Below are positions 9,346 through 17,491 of a DNA stretch of 64,000 bases, one piece after another. Positions within the stretch are counted from its first letter, which is position 1. Each line of letters opens with the position of its first letter. The notes beneath the pieces are model-generated. The model was not told the origin of the DNA. It saw only the letters and a program-made list of their open reading frames with translations, and did not search any database. The position numbers and the translations under genes were made by a program. Where the stretch lies: NCBI GenBank assembly GCA_003676145.1, contig NAUB01000032.1:1-64000 (forward strand). The letters run 5' to 3'. The stretch is from a gamma proteobacterium symbiont of Stewartia floridana (GTDB taxonomy: Bacteria > Pseudomonadota > Gammaproteobacteria > Chromatiales > Chromatiaceae).

Positions 9346-9360
9346 GGTCTGTTGACACTA
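9343..9360 (+). repeat. 18-bp repeat starting at a stop codon, copy 2
   Basis: TAGGGTCTGTTGACACTA, where TAG is the putA stop codon. It matches the copy at 100-117 (opposite strand) at 17 of 18 positions. Both copies contain TTGACA, but no convincing -10 box follows at the right spacing, so a promoter role is doubtful. Confidence 0.7.
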
Positions 9361-9467
9361 ATGGTGGGATTTACTTATCACTATTCTTTTCAAAATTAGT
9401 CTTTTATATGGCGGTGTGTACAATACCAGGGATTGACGGGAGAGTCTGAGAACAGTCTAAACGGAAC

Positions 9468-11825
9468 ATGAAATCGATAAAGCAAGCGGTTTTAGACAAG
9501 CAGATCGATCTGCTCTTTTCCTACAGTGGCACTGTGGTGACCTCGGGAATCGCCGTTGGCTTGTTTGCCTGGATCTACTTTTCATTTGTCATCGATAGTC
9601 TCTGGCTGGTGCTCTGGGGTGTGTCACTGGTTGGCGTGAACCTGGCCAGACTCTATCTGCTACAGCGTTTCAAACGAATCAACAAAGCTCAGGCAATTCT
9701 CAGCATCTGGTTGCGCAGGCACCTTATTCTGACGTTTGTCAGCGGTCTGATATGGGGTTTGCTGAGTCTCGCCTATGATCCGAACTGGGCAACTTCTCAT
9801 CAGGTGATGCTGGTGATGCTGCTGACCGGATTGGCCGCCTTCAGTATTACGGCTTATGCCGCCGTACTTGAAGTCTATGTGGTGTTCCTTATTCCGTTGC
9901 TGCTTCCCCTGGAGCTGGATCTGGTGGCCAGGGGGGAAATCTTCACCTCGCTACTTGCTGTGCTGTTGCTGATGTTTGCCATCGGTATGCTGTTTGTCGC
10001 GAGACGCTTTTATATCCAGTACATTGAAAGTATCCATCTGTCGTTTGAACACCAGTTTCTGCAGAAAGAGTTGATGAATGGCTCTCAGCATTTGGAGAGT
10101 ATGGAGCACGCCTTAAAGAATGCTGAACAACAGTTTGACAATGTTCTGGAGACCTCTCTGGATGGGTATTGGGAGTGGGATCTGCAGAGAGATGATCTCT
10201 ATCTCTCACCGCGCTGGAAGGCGCAGTTGGGTTATAAGGATCACGAATTGAAAAGTGAACTGGAAACCTGGAAAAATCTACTCCATCCTGATGACCGAAA
10301 TGTGATTTTGGAGAAACTCGATAACTATCTGGAACACCCCAGAGGGCATTGGGAAGCGGAATTTCGTTTGCTCAATAAAAGTGGTGGTTATCGGGGGATT
10401 CTTGCAAGAGCCACGCCGACACTTGATGAGCAAGGTAAGTTGATCAGGCTGACCGGTGTGCATATCGATATCACAGAGCGGGTCAAAGCGGAGAACAAAA
10501 TAAAGAAGCTGGCCTACTACGACAGGCTCACCAAGCTGCCTAACCGGATGCTGTTCAATGACAGAATCAGCCATGCCATCTCCCAAGCCAAACATACCGG
10601 CCTGAAACTCTGCATTCTGTTTTTGGACCTGGACCGGTTTAAAAATATCAATGACAGTTTTGGTCATCCGGCGGGTGATCATGTATTGAAAATGATTGCG
10701 GAACGATTGCGAAAGGTTGTCAGGGAGGATGACACACTGGCGAGACTGGGTGGTGATGAGTTTGCGGTGCTGGTGGAGAACGTTCACCACTCTCATCATG
10801 CGGCACTGATGGCGGGTAAGATCAAAAGCAGTTTCGAAGAGAGTTTTGTGGTCGGTGGCCACGATTTCTATATCAGTGGCAGTATCGGTATTTCTGTCTA
10901 CCCAAACGATGGGGCTGATGCGGCCAGTCTGTTGAAAAATGCCGATGCGGCTATGTATAAGGCGAAGAGTATCGATCGGGGCGGTTTTCAGTTTTATACC
11001 GAAGAGTTGAGTGAAAATGCGTTGCAACACTACACCATCGATTCCGGTCTTCGTCAGGCTCTCAGCAAGCAGCAGTTTTCAGTTCTGTATCAACCCAAGA
11101 TCGATCTCTCATCCGGATCGATTAAAGGCGCTGAAGCACTGGTGCGTTGGAGGCATCCGCAACTGGGAGAGATCCCGCCGGAGCAGTTCATACCCATAGC
11201 GGAAGAGACGGGTCAGATCAGAGGGATTGGCGAGTGGGTATTGTCGCAAGCCTGTAAAACGGCACAGGAGTGGCAATCTCAAGGTCTTGATGTTGGCAGA
11301 ATGGCAGTCAATCTTTCAGGTATTCAACTTCTGAGTGACGATTTTCTGGAGACGGTGAAGAGTATTCTGCTGAAGACCGGTCTGCCGACAGAGCTGCTGG
11401 AGCTTGAGGTTACGGAAAACATACTGATGCGTGACAGTGAGAAGTCGATCAACACGCTGGACCAGTTGCAAAGCATGGGGATCAATATCGCCATCGATGA
11501 TTTCGGTACCGGCTATTCATCATTGGCCCAACTGACCACCCTGCCGGTTGATAAGTTGAAAATCGATCGTAGTTTTGTCACCACGGTCTGTCAGGACCAA
11601 CAGAGTGCGGAGATTTCGAGAACCATCATTGCTCTGGGCCGTACCCTCAACAAGGTGGTGATTGCCGAGGGAATCGAATACTCCGATCAACAGGATTTTC
11701 TGCGCCAGGAAGGTTGTGATGAGGGTCAGGGCTTTCTCTTCTCCAGGCCAATGACCAGTCGCCAGTTTATCGAATTCGCAGAAAATAACGGTCAGCAGGC
11801 CAGGTTGACCACCTTGCAGTCGTAA
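9468..11825 (+). CDS. Membrane-bound PAS-GGDEF-EAL c-di-GMP enzyme
   Basis: 785 residues. The first 190 or so hold about six membrane helices, then a short coiled-coil-like linker and a PAS/PAC domain (about 220-345, WEWDLQRDDLYLSPRWK to VHIDITERVKAE). The GGDEF domain (about 350-515) keeps the intact active site LGGDEFAVL near residue 427, so diguanylate cyclase activity is possible. The EAL domain (about 530-775) keeps EALVRW near residue 555, plus ENILM and DDFGTGYSSL, so phosphodiesterase activity is also possible. It would make or break c-di-GMP according to signals sensed by the membrane and PAS parts. A TACAAT -10-like hexamer lies at about 9419-9424. It has no operon partner. Confidence 0.92.
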   Translation: MKSIKQAVLDKQIDLLFSYSGTVVTSGIAVGLFAWIYFSFVIDSLWLVLWGVSLVGVNLARLYLLQRFKRINKAQAILSIWLRRHLILTFVSGLIWGLLSLAYDPNWATSHQVMLVMLLTGLAAFSITAYAAVLEVYVVFLIPLLLPLELDLVARGEIFTSLLAVLLLMFAIGMLFVARRFYIQYIESIHLSFEHQFLQKELMNGSQHLESMEHALKNAEQQFDNVLETSLDGYWEWDLQRDDLYLSPRWKAQLGYKDHELKSELETWKNLLHPDDRNVILEKLDNYLEHPRGHWEAEFRLLNKSGGYRGILARATPTLDEQGKLIRLTGVHIDITERVKAENKIKKLAYYDRLTKLPNRMLFNDRISHAISQAKHTGLKLCILFLDLDRFKNINDSFGHPAGDHVLKMIAERLRKVVREDDTLARLGGDEFAVLVENVHHSHHAALMAGKIKSSFEESFVVGGHDFYISGSIGISVYPNDGADAASLLKNADAAMYKAKSIDRGGFQFYTEELSENALQHYTIDSGLRQALSKQQFSVLYQPKIDLSSGSIKGAEALVRWRHPQLGEIPPEQFIPIAEETGQIRGIGEWVLSQACKTAQEWQSQGLDVGRMAVNLSGIQLLSDDFLETVKSILLKTGLPTELLELEVTENILMRDSEKSINTLDQLQSMGINIAIDDFGTGYSSLAQLTTLPVDKLKIDRSFVTTVCQDQQSAEISRTIIALGRTLNKVVIAEGIEYSDQQDFLRQEGCDEGQGFLFSRPMTSRQFIEFAENNGQQARLTTLQS

Positions 11826-11912
11826 CTGACTGAACATATAGGGTATTGGCGAATATTTGAGAAGATTGGCATCCACTTGAGGGGCATTGGGCGCCTGTTT
11901 TTCTTCTGCGCA

Positions 11913-11953
11913 ATAAAAAATCAGCTCCTGTTTAAACATCTCAGGAGCTGATT
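11913..11953 (-). terminator. Intrinsic terminator of the YjfB-like gene
   Basis: A 12-bp perfect stem (AATCAGCTCCTG at 11919-11930 pairing with 11942-11953, 11-base loop), followed on the minus strand by a TTTTTTATT run. It lies 36 bases after the stop of the small gene upstream. Confidence 0.88.
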
Positions 11954-11988
11954 GTGTGGGTCCAGCTTTCGACGATAATGCTGCCTGG

Positions 11989-12186
11989 CTAGACTTTTAC
12001 ATCGATGTTGTTGCCGAGGGAGGAGGAAGGGTTGGCTTTCGGTACGCTCTGCTCGACAGACTGCACCATCTGGACAGCGATCTGCTCCTGCATCTCCATG
12101 ACTTTCTTCTGCATGGCCACACTAGTCTCTGTTCCTGCATTAGCAACCATGCTGACTGCGGAAGTACTGACACCGGCAATGTCCAT
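11989..12186 (-). CDS. YjfB-like putative motility protein
   Basis: 65 residues starting MDIAGVSTSAVSMVANAG, then a helical stretch (AMQKKVMEMQEQIAVQMVQSV) and a flexible tail. This matches the small YjfB family of putative motility proteins, whose members begin MDIA and have an amphipathic MKK/M-rich helix. The ATG is preceded by CAGGAG at seven bases. It has its own sigma-28 promoter and its own terminator, so it is a single-gene unit. The flagellar-class promoter independently supports a motility link; the molecular role is unknown. Confidence 0.82.
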   Translation of the reverse strand: MDIAGVSTSAVSMVANAGTETSVAMQKKVMEMQEQIAVQMVQSVEQSVPKANPSSSLGNNIDVKV

Positions 12187-12225
12187 AACTCAACTCCTGA
12201 AATTCGCACTAGGGATTCACTCCAT

Positions 12226-12252
12226 GTAACGGCCTTTGTGGCGAAATCTTTA
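12226..12252 (-). promoter_or_regulatory. Sigma-28 (FliA) promoter of the YjfB-like gene
   Basis: On the minus strand TAAAGATT, 11 bases, GCCGTTAC matches the flagellar late-gene consensus TAAAGTTT-N11-GCCGATAA at 13 of 16 positions with exact spacing. The predicted start near 12219 leaves about 33 bases of leader. Confidence 0.75.
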
Positions 12253-12441
12253 GTCTGATCGGCGACTGGAAGGTTATGCGAAACCGCTCCCGTTCAGGCT
12301 TGATTGAAGGGTGGTTATTCTGTTGTAACTGATTGATAAATAGGTTTTAGTTCTTAGTATTGTTGCCTGGTTTGGTGACCGGTAAAGGACGCTTGCAAGC
12401 TGCTCTGTTGAGCCCGGCGTGGGGAATTAAAAGAGTGAGTT

Positions 12442-13437
12442 TCAAGACCTTCCCGACACCATCGAAGCGGCGATATTTGAAGCTTCCGGTCTCATCCGCT
12501 GGCGGTCAAACCATTGCCAGAACCTGTTCATGTCGCCGTTGTAGCCGGTCAATCGGGAGACCTCGTTGCCCTGCTCAAACAGCACAATGGTGGGGGTCGC
12601 GATCAGGCTCTTCTGCAGTGTCCAGCCAGCAGGTGGTTGTCTCGACAGGGTGCTGGCAATCGCCACCTCGGCCTGCCAGCGGTCAACAATGTCGGCCTTG
12701 AAATGTTGGCAGAAGTGACACCCTTGCACTTCGAAAACCACCAGCTGCTGTTGTGGATCAAGCTTTTCACCATCCAGTCTGGCTGTGGTGGTTGCTCGTA
12801 GCCGATGGCTCTCCTGATTGCCTGGGTAGATGACACCTGTGCCACCCAGGCCACAGTAGCCATTAGGATTCTTGACAAGGTAATCCTGATGGTAGGTTTC
12901 TGCCGCAGTGTAGTTGGTGAGTGGGGCGATCTCGGTGGTTATCCTGCCAAACTCGTTTGCCAGCAGGGCCTGTTGATAGATATCACGGGTTTCTATGGCG
13001 GTGGTGGTCTGTTCATCACTGTGGGTATAGATCGCACTGCGGTAGTTCGATCCCACATCGTTCCCCTGCCGGTCACCCTGAGTCGGATCATGGTTTTGCC
13101 AAAAACCGATCAATACTGCTTCCAGGCTGGTGGTGTTGGTATCAAATGTGACTTTTACCACCTCGGTATGGTTGCGCATCTCGCTCAGTCCCAGTTTGCG
13201 CAGCGACTCATGACTGAGAATTTTGCGATAGCTCGCTTCGATTTCACCATTCGCATAACCACTCTCCACATCGACGACACCCGGCAGCGCCGACATTCTC
13301 TTCTCAGCACCCCAGAAGCAGCCCATTCCAAGAATGATCGTGTCGAGATGGTCTTGCTGACTGTTGGCCTGGGTGATCTGAAAGGGAGCCAAAACCAGCA
13401 GCGCCAGGGTCATGACAGCTTTGCAACGGATTTTCAT
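12442..13437 (-). CDS. msrA: Exported peptide-methionine (S)-S-oxide reductase fused to a thioredoxin-like domain
   Basis: 331 residues. A signal peptide (about 1-24) is followed by an MsrA domain (about 32-215) with the catalytic Cys40 in GMGCFWG and the C-terminal resolving Cys in NPNGYCGLGGTGV. A second region (about 225-315) carries CHFC in VFEVQGCHFCQHF and a TPTIVLF segment with the cis-proline signature, that is, a thioredoxin-like fold. The likely role is periplasmic repair of oxidised methionine with a built-in thiol reductant or relay. The CxxC domain could replace the external thioredoxin that cytoplasmic MsrA uses, but would itself need a membrane electron source, not seen nearby. 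Confidence 0.88.
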   Translation of the reverse strand: MKIRCKAVMTLALLVLAPFQITQANSQQDHLDTIILGMGCFWGAEKRMSALPGVVDVESGYANGEIEASYRKILSHESLRKLGLSEMRNHTEVVKVTFDTNTTSLEAVLIGFWQNHDPTQGDRQGNDVGSNYRSAIYTHSDEQTTTAIETRDIYQQALLANEFGRITTEIAPLTNYTAAETYHQDYLVKNPNGYCGLGGTGVIYPGNQESHRLRATTTARLDGEKLDPQQQLVVFEVQGCHFCQHFKADIVDRWQAEVAIASTLSRQPPAGWTLQKSLIATPTIVLFEQGNEVSRLTGYNGDMNRFWQWFDRQRMRPEASNIAASMVSGRS

Positions 13438-13564
13438 ATCGGTGCCTGTAACGAATTGAGGTGAACTATCAATAGTTTAAGTTAATGACGATGGGTGAGT
13501 CCTCACGCAAATGTCACGAAAATATCACCGTTTAACGCGTCCTGCTGCAGTTGATCAATTGCCT

Positions 13565-13585
13565 GGGGCAGAGGGTCTCTGCCCC
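13565..13585. terminator. Hairpin between rsgA and msrA
   Basis: GGGGCAGAG and CTCTGCCCC pair perfectly (9 bp, 3-base loop) in the gap after the rsgA stop. There is no T run on either side, so an intrinsic terminator function is uncertain. Confidence 0.4.
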
Positions 13586-13620
13586 ATGACAATCGATTCA
13601 GGTTTCACGGGGTGAAGCAA

Positions 13621-14667
13621 TCAATCGGCGCCCTTTTTGAGCTTAAGTGATTCCTTCAAAGTGGTGCGGTAGAAGCGTCCGAGTGCACGATCCTTGGCCC
13701 GCTTCTGGGCGATGGTTGCGCTGTTCTGCTGCTGCTCCCGCATCAGTTTCTGATAGCTGATCAGACGTCGCTGATCCAGCTCCCCCTGTTCGATGGCTGA
13801 CACCACAGCACAGCCAGGCTCACCCTGGTGGGCACAATCGCCGAAGCGGCACTGTTGCGCAAGGCGGGTGATGTCGGAGAAGCTCTCCTCGATACCCTGC
13901 TCACAATCAAACAGCTGCAACTCCCTCATCCCCGGGGTATCGAGCAGAATGCCACCGCCAGGGATAAAGTGCAGCGACCGGCCAGTCGTGGTGTGGCGTC
14001 CCTTGCTGTCGTCCAGGCGGATCCCCTGTGTGGCCTGCTGGTTGCTACCCAGGAGTGTATTCACCAGAGTCGATTTTCCCACCCCGGAGGATCCCAACAG
14101 GGCGACGGTTCTGCCGCTCGTGCACCAGAGATTCAGCTCGGCGACGCTGTCGCTCTGTTGTCCATTCACAGGAACCACATTGAGCATTGGATCAATCGCC
14201 TGAATCTGCTGGACATAGGGCTCGGGGTTCGGGCAAAGGTCTGCCTTGCTGAGGACCACCACCGGCTCCACCCCTGCCTCTGCAGCGATTGCGAGATAGC
14301 GCTCGATACGGTTCAGATTGAACTCTTCATTGAGTGAGGTGACGATGAACAGGGTATCCACATTGGCTGCAATCAGCTGGCTGTCAACCTTGGTGCCGGC
14401 CGCCTTGCGGGCGAACAGAGTGATCCGCTCCAGCATTCTGTGAAACTGCTTGTCCTGTTGCAGCAGCAACCAGTCGCCAACCGTCATGGCAGGCATCGAG
14501 TGGATTATCGGCAGGGCGGTAATACCCATCTCCGTTTCGACTTCCAAGCGGGATCGATGCTGGGCGACTACCCGGCCGATTATGAAGGTTTGCAACTCCT
14601 CCAGAGAGAGTTGTTGTTGGAAAGAGGGTGACCAACCCAGTTGGGTTAATGATTTATGGTTAGACAT
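13621..14667 (-). CDS. rsgA: Ribosome small-subunit-dependent GTPase RsgA
   Basis: A circularly permuted GTPase that checks late maturation of the 30S subunit. After an OB-fold N-terminus it shows the permuted order G4 (LSKADL), G1 (GSSGVGKSTL), then G3 (DTPGMRE), and the C-terminal zinc knuckle ligands in CRFGDCAHQGEPGC. 348 residues, standard. The ATG at 14667 (MSNHKSLTQLGW) is preferred over an in-frame start at 14712, because CAGGGG lies at a good distance and the extra 15 residues are not family-like. A GC-rich hairpin (14726-14744) lies upstream. Confidence 0.93.
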   Translation of the reverse strand: MSNHKSLTQLGWSPSFQQQLSLEELQTFIIGRVVAQHRSRLEVETEMGITALPIIHSMPAMTVGDWLLLQQDKQFHRMLERITLFARKAAGTKVDSQLIAANVDTLFIVTSLNEEFNLNRIERYLAIAAEAGVEPVVVLSKADLCPNPEPYVQQIQAIDPMLNVVPVNGQQSDSVAELNLWCTSGRTVALLGSSGVGKSTLVNTLLGSNQQATQGIRLDDSKGRHTTTGRSLHFIPGGGILLDTPGMRELQLFDCEQGIEESFSDITRLAQQCRFGDCAHQGEPGCAVVSAIEQGELDQRRLISYQKLMREQQQNSATIAQKRAKDRALGRFYRTTLKESLKLKKGAD

Positions 14668-14940
14668 GAGTGCCCCTGATGCATAAACGCATCGTTCTAA
14701 AGACGATAACACTTGGGGCGTGGGCCCCGGTTATAAAAACCGGGCAGAGATTAACTGATGGTCAGCTGGCTGCCCGGGGGGTGTCGATTACACTCATTCA
14801 TACCCTCCGGTTTAGATTGGTTAACTGTCTGTAAAGTAGCAGAATCAGTCGAGCCGTTCAATGATCCGCCATGCTGAATGGGATCATTGCCGCAAAATAA
14901 TAGGGGTATTCTGGCATGAATATTGTCTGTCACGATCCCC

Positions 14941-15543
14941 ATGTCTCATTCGAAACCGAACAAACCGCTGCGTGTCATGCTGGTGGATGATAAGTCCGAC
15001 CGGCGGGAGATGATCGATTTTGCTCTGCAGGATATCGAGTGTGCACTGGTGGCTTGTGTCTCCGGTGACGGGGATCTGTTGTCTGCGGTACAGCAGTGTA
15101 ATCCGGATGTGATTCTGATCGATATCGAGGCACCGGGCAGGGACACGTTGGAGAGTCTTGAGTCGGTACAGAGTACGGTGCCCCGTCCCATGGTGATGTT
15201 CTCCCAGGATGACAATAACCGGACCATCCGGCGCGCTACACAGGCCGGGGTTAGCGCCTATGTAGTGGATGGTCTGCAGGGCAATCGGGTTCGCCCGATC
15301 ATCGATGCGGCTGTGGCCCGCTTCCAGCACTTCAACCATCTTGAGTCGGAGTTGAAAAAAGCCCATCAGCAGCTGAATGACCGGAAGGTGATCGACAAGG
15401 CTAAGGGGATCATTATGAAGCAGCGTGGAGTGAATGAGGAACAGGCCTATCAGGCGATGCGCAAACTGGCGATGGATACCAATCGTAAGATTGCCGAGGT
15501 GGCGCAGAACATCATCGAGGCGGCGAGTATCCTCTCAGGATGA
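14941..15543 (+). CDS. nasT: NasT-type ANTAR response regulator (transcription antiterminator)
   Basis: About 200 residues: a pseudo-receiver domain (LRVMLVDDKSDRREM, VILIDIEAPGRDTLESL, GVSAYVVDGL) and a C-terminal ANTAR RNA-binding domain (KAKGIIMKQRGVNEEQAYQAMRKLAM). The receiver wording is diagnostic of NasT, which binds paired hexaloop hairpins in nitrate-assimilation leader RNAs and prevents termination. The candidate target RNA starts about 245 bases downstream. NasT is usually held inactive by the nitrate sensor NasS; no separate nasS lies in this window. Start uncertain: ATG 14941 lacks a clear ribosome binding site, and a TTG at 14923 is in frame. Confidence 0.9.
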   Translation: MSHSKPNKPLRVMLVDDKSDRREMIDFALQDIECALVACVSGDGDLLSAVQQCNPDVILIDIEAPGRDTLESLESVQSTVPRPMVMFSQDDNNRTIRRATQAGVSAYVVDGLQGNRVRPIIDAAVARFQHFNHLESELKKAHQQLNDRKVIDKAKGIIMKQRGVNEEQAYQAMRKLAMDTNRKIAEVAQNIIEAASILSG

Positions 15544-15573
15544 GTGCCCTCGGATGGGCCAAAATTGTGCCTT

Positions 15574-15590
15574 TGCACAAAGTTGGTGAC
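15574..15590 (+). promoter_or_regulatory. Candidate NtrC site upstream of nrtA
   Basis: TGCACA-AAGTT-GGTGAC fits the NtrC palindrome TGCACC-N5-GGTGCA at 9 of 12 defined bases with correct spacing. It lies about 190 bases before the predicted sigma-54 start, within usual enhancer range. Confidence 0.45.
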
Positions 15591-15749
15591 TTTTTTTAGT
15601 GCATTTCTTGCCGTTTGATTACCTCGCGGTTAACTCGTTCTGGCATTCGATTGATCCACTCTCCCGCTCTATTCACTGATTTAACTCTTATAAAAAACAA
15701 CAACTAAGTTACTCCTGGTGGTCATGCATGTTGATCGCTGATTGAGACT

Positions 15750-15765
15750 TGGCATGTGGTTTGCT
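15750..15765 (+). promoter_or_regulatory. Sigma-54 (-24/-12) promoter of the nitrate assimilation operon
   Basis: TGGCAT-GTGGT-TTGCT matches TGGCAC-N5-TTGCW at all but one base, with the GG and GC ten bases apart. Transcription would start near 15775, only about a dozen bases before the first ANTAR hairpin, so the whole regulatory leader would be transcribed. Confidence 0.82.
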
Positions 15766-15787
15766 CTATGTTTGCAAAGGTTGAATT

Positions 15788-15819
15788 TGGTCCAAAGGCG
15801 GACCAGCCCAATGGCGGGC
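15788..15819 (+). promoter_or_regulatory. ANTAR-type double hexaloop motif 1 in the nrtA leader RNA
   Basis: Hairpin P1 has a 6-bp stem TGGTCC/GGACCA closing the loop AAAGGC. Directly abutting, hairpin P2 has a 4-bp stem GCCC/GGGC closing the loop AATGGC. Both six-base loops have A at position 1 and G at position 4, the recognition pattern of ANTAR antiterminators. Confidence 0.8.
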
Positions 15820-15841
15820 ATCCAACCGATTTACGAATTCA

Positions 15842-15875
15842 GGTCAATGCAGGCCGACCTAGGACAAAGGCGTCC
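15842..15875 (+). promoter_or_regulatory. ANTAR-type double hexaloop motif 2, overlapping the terminator
   Basis: The first hairpin has stem GGTC/GGCC (one G-U pair) around AATGCA. Six bases later a second has stem GGAC/GTCC around AAAGGC. Both loops keep A1 and G4. The right arm of the second (15872-15875) is part of the 5' arm of the intrinsic terminator, so the two structures exclude each other. The first stem is weak, and an alternative 5-bp AGGTC/GACCT pairing exists. Confidence 0.68.
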
Positions 15876-15922
15876 ACTTCCACACGATCTTCGATCGTGG
15901 CTGGGAGTGGGCGCTTTTTTTT
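15870..15922 (+). terminator. Regulated intrinsic terminator in the nrtA leader
   Basis: A 12-bp outer stem (15870-15881 with 15903-15914, two G-U pairs) and a 6-bp inner stem (CACGAT/ATCGTG, loop CTTCG) are followed by eight T. It sits about 50 bases before nrtA, so without antitermination the operon would be switched off. Confidence 0.92.
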
Positions 15923-15970
15923 GCCTGCTGATCAGTAGAGATTTTTTGACATTTACCAGAGGTGTTTTTC

Positions 15971-17377
15971 ATGAGTTCAAGCAGTTTCATCAAGAACAGC
16001 AGTCGCAGGGGTTTCCTGAAACGGGCGGCGTTGACTGTCGCTTTGTCTGCCGGTCTCGGTTTGGCAAGCGGTACCGCATCGGCAGAGATTGGCTATCCCG
16101 AAAAGGAGGACCTTAAGTTCGGTTTCATCAAATTGACCGATATGGCGCCATTGGCCATCGCCTACGAAAAGGGCTACTTCGAGGATGAGGGTTTGTACGT
16201 CACCCTGGAAGCCCAGGCCAACTGGAAGGTGCTGCTCGATGGGGTTATCGATGGGCAGTTGGAGGGCGCCCATATGCTGGCCGGTCAGCCCTTGGCTGCA
16301 ACCATCGGTTTCGGCACCAAGGCGCATATCGTCACCCCGTTCAGTATGGATCTCAATGGTAACGGCATAACCGTTTCCAACGCAGTGTGGGAGCAGATGA
16401 AACCTCATGTGCCGAAACAGGCCGATGGCAAACCGGTTCATCCGATCAAGGCGGACGCTCTGAAGCCGGTGGTCGATCAATACAAGAAGGACGGCAAGCC
16501 TTTCAAGATGGGTATGGTGTTTCCGGTATCGACCCACAACTACGAGCTGCGTTACTGGTTGGCAGCCGGGGGAATCAATCCGGGTTACTACGCGCCGCAC
16601 AAGGGTGATATCACTGGGCAGTTGAAGGCCGATGCGCTGCTTTCAGTAACCCCACCGCCACAGATGCCGGCAACCTTGGAGGCGGGCACCATCTACGGTT
16701 ACTGCGTGGGTGAACCCTGGAATCAACAGGCCGTATTCAAAGGGATCGGTGTGCCGGTGATTACCGACTATGAGATCTGGAAGGATAACCCGGAGAAGGT
16801 TTTCGGTATGACCAAGGAGTTCACGGAGAAGTATCCGAATACCACTATCCGGGTTGTGAAAGCGTTGATTCGTGCCGGTAAGTGGCTCGATGAGAACGAC
16901 AATGCCAACCGCCCCGAAGCGGTGAAGATTCTCTCTCAGCCCAACTATGTGGGGGCCGATTACGAAGTGATCGCCAACTCCATGACCGGCACCTTCGAGT
17001 ATGAAAAAGGGGATAAACGTTCGGTTCCCGACTTTAATGTCTTCTTCCGCTACAACGCCACCTATCCCTACTACTCGGATGCGGTCTGGTATCTGACCCA
17101 GATGCGTCGCTGGGGACAGATCTCGGAAAAGAAACCCGACAGCTGGTACGACAAAGTGGCTAAGAGTGTCTATCGGCCCGACATCTATCAGCAAGCGGCT
17201 GAATCCCTGATTGCCGAAGGCAAGATGAAAGCGGACGAATTCCCCGATTTCAAAACAGAAACCGGTTATCGCAAACCTCAGACCGAATTCATCGATGAGG
17301 TGACATTCGATGGCACCAAACCCAATGAGTACATCGACAGTTTCAGCATCGGTCTGAAGGGGGATGAACAGGTTTGA
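15971..17377 (+). CDS. nrtA: Nitrate ABC transporter substrate-binding protein NrtA (Tat-exported)
   Basis: 468 residues. The N-terminus carries a perfect twin-arginine motif (SRRGFLKRA) and a hydrophobic stretch ending ASA, so it is exported folded by the Tat route. The mature part is the NrtA/CmpA/NasF nitrate-nitrite binding fold ([57 protein letters not shown]). The ATG at 15971 follows AGAGG at eight bases; a GTG at 15962 is less likely. First gene of the operon nrtABC-nirBD-nasA. A 9-bp hairpin follows its stop. Confidence 0.94.
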   Translation: MSSSSFIKNSSRRGFLKRAALTVALSAGLGLASGTASAEIGYPEKEDLKFGFIKLTDMAPLAIAYEKGYFEDEGLYVTLEAQANWKVLLDGVIDGQLEGAHMLAGQPLAATIGFGTKAHIVTPFSMDLNGNGITVSNAVWEQMKPHVPKQADGKPVHPIKADALKPVVDQYKKDGKPFKMGMVFPVSTHNYELRYWLAAGGINPGYYAPHKGDITGQLKADALLSVTPPPQMPATLEAGTIYGYCVGEPWNQQAVFKGIGVPVITDYEIWKDNPEKVFGMTKEFTEKYPNTTIRVVKALIRAGKWLDENDNANRPEAVKILSQPNYVGADYEVIANSMTGTFEYEKGDKRSVPDFNVFFRYNATYPYYSDAVWYLTQMRRWGQISEKKPDSWYDKVAKSVYRPDIYQQAAESLIAEGKMKADEFPDFKTETGYRKPQTEFIDEVTFDGTKPNEYIDSFSIGLKGDEQV

Positions 17378-17386
17378 TTCGGTAAA

Positions 17387-17407
17387 GGGTGCGGCTGAGC
17401 CGCGCCC
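17387..17407 (+). other. Stem-loop between nrtA and nrtB
   Basis: A 9-bp stem (GGGTGCGGC with GCCGCGCCC, one G-U pair, TGA loop) lies 10 bases after nrtA without a T run. Such hairpins after a binding-protein gene usually stabilise the upstream mRNA and raise its yield over the permease. Confidence 0.5.
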
Positions 17408-17491
17408 GGATCCGGCTAGAGCTTTCATGGTTGAGCAGGGACGCTCTGAATCGGTTCGGAGAAGTACCGGCCTATCAACAGGAAAATCAAG

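Noticed and set aside
9351-9382. TTGACA of the 18-bp repeat as a -35 box for the GGDEF/EAL gene
   Set aside because: The hexamer 17 bases later (TTATCA) is a poor -10 element, and the other copy has none either.
14916-14990. 24-codon frame overlapping the nasT start (MNIVCHDPHVSF...)
   Set aside because: Could be a leader peptide with AGGGG upstream, but nothing else supports it.
15597-15614. A further sigma-54-like element (TAGTGC-N5-TTGC) upstream of nrtA
   Set aside because: The -24 GG is not intact, unlike the good match at 15750.
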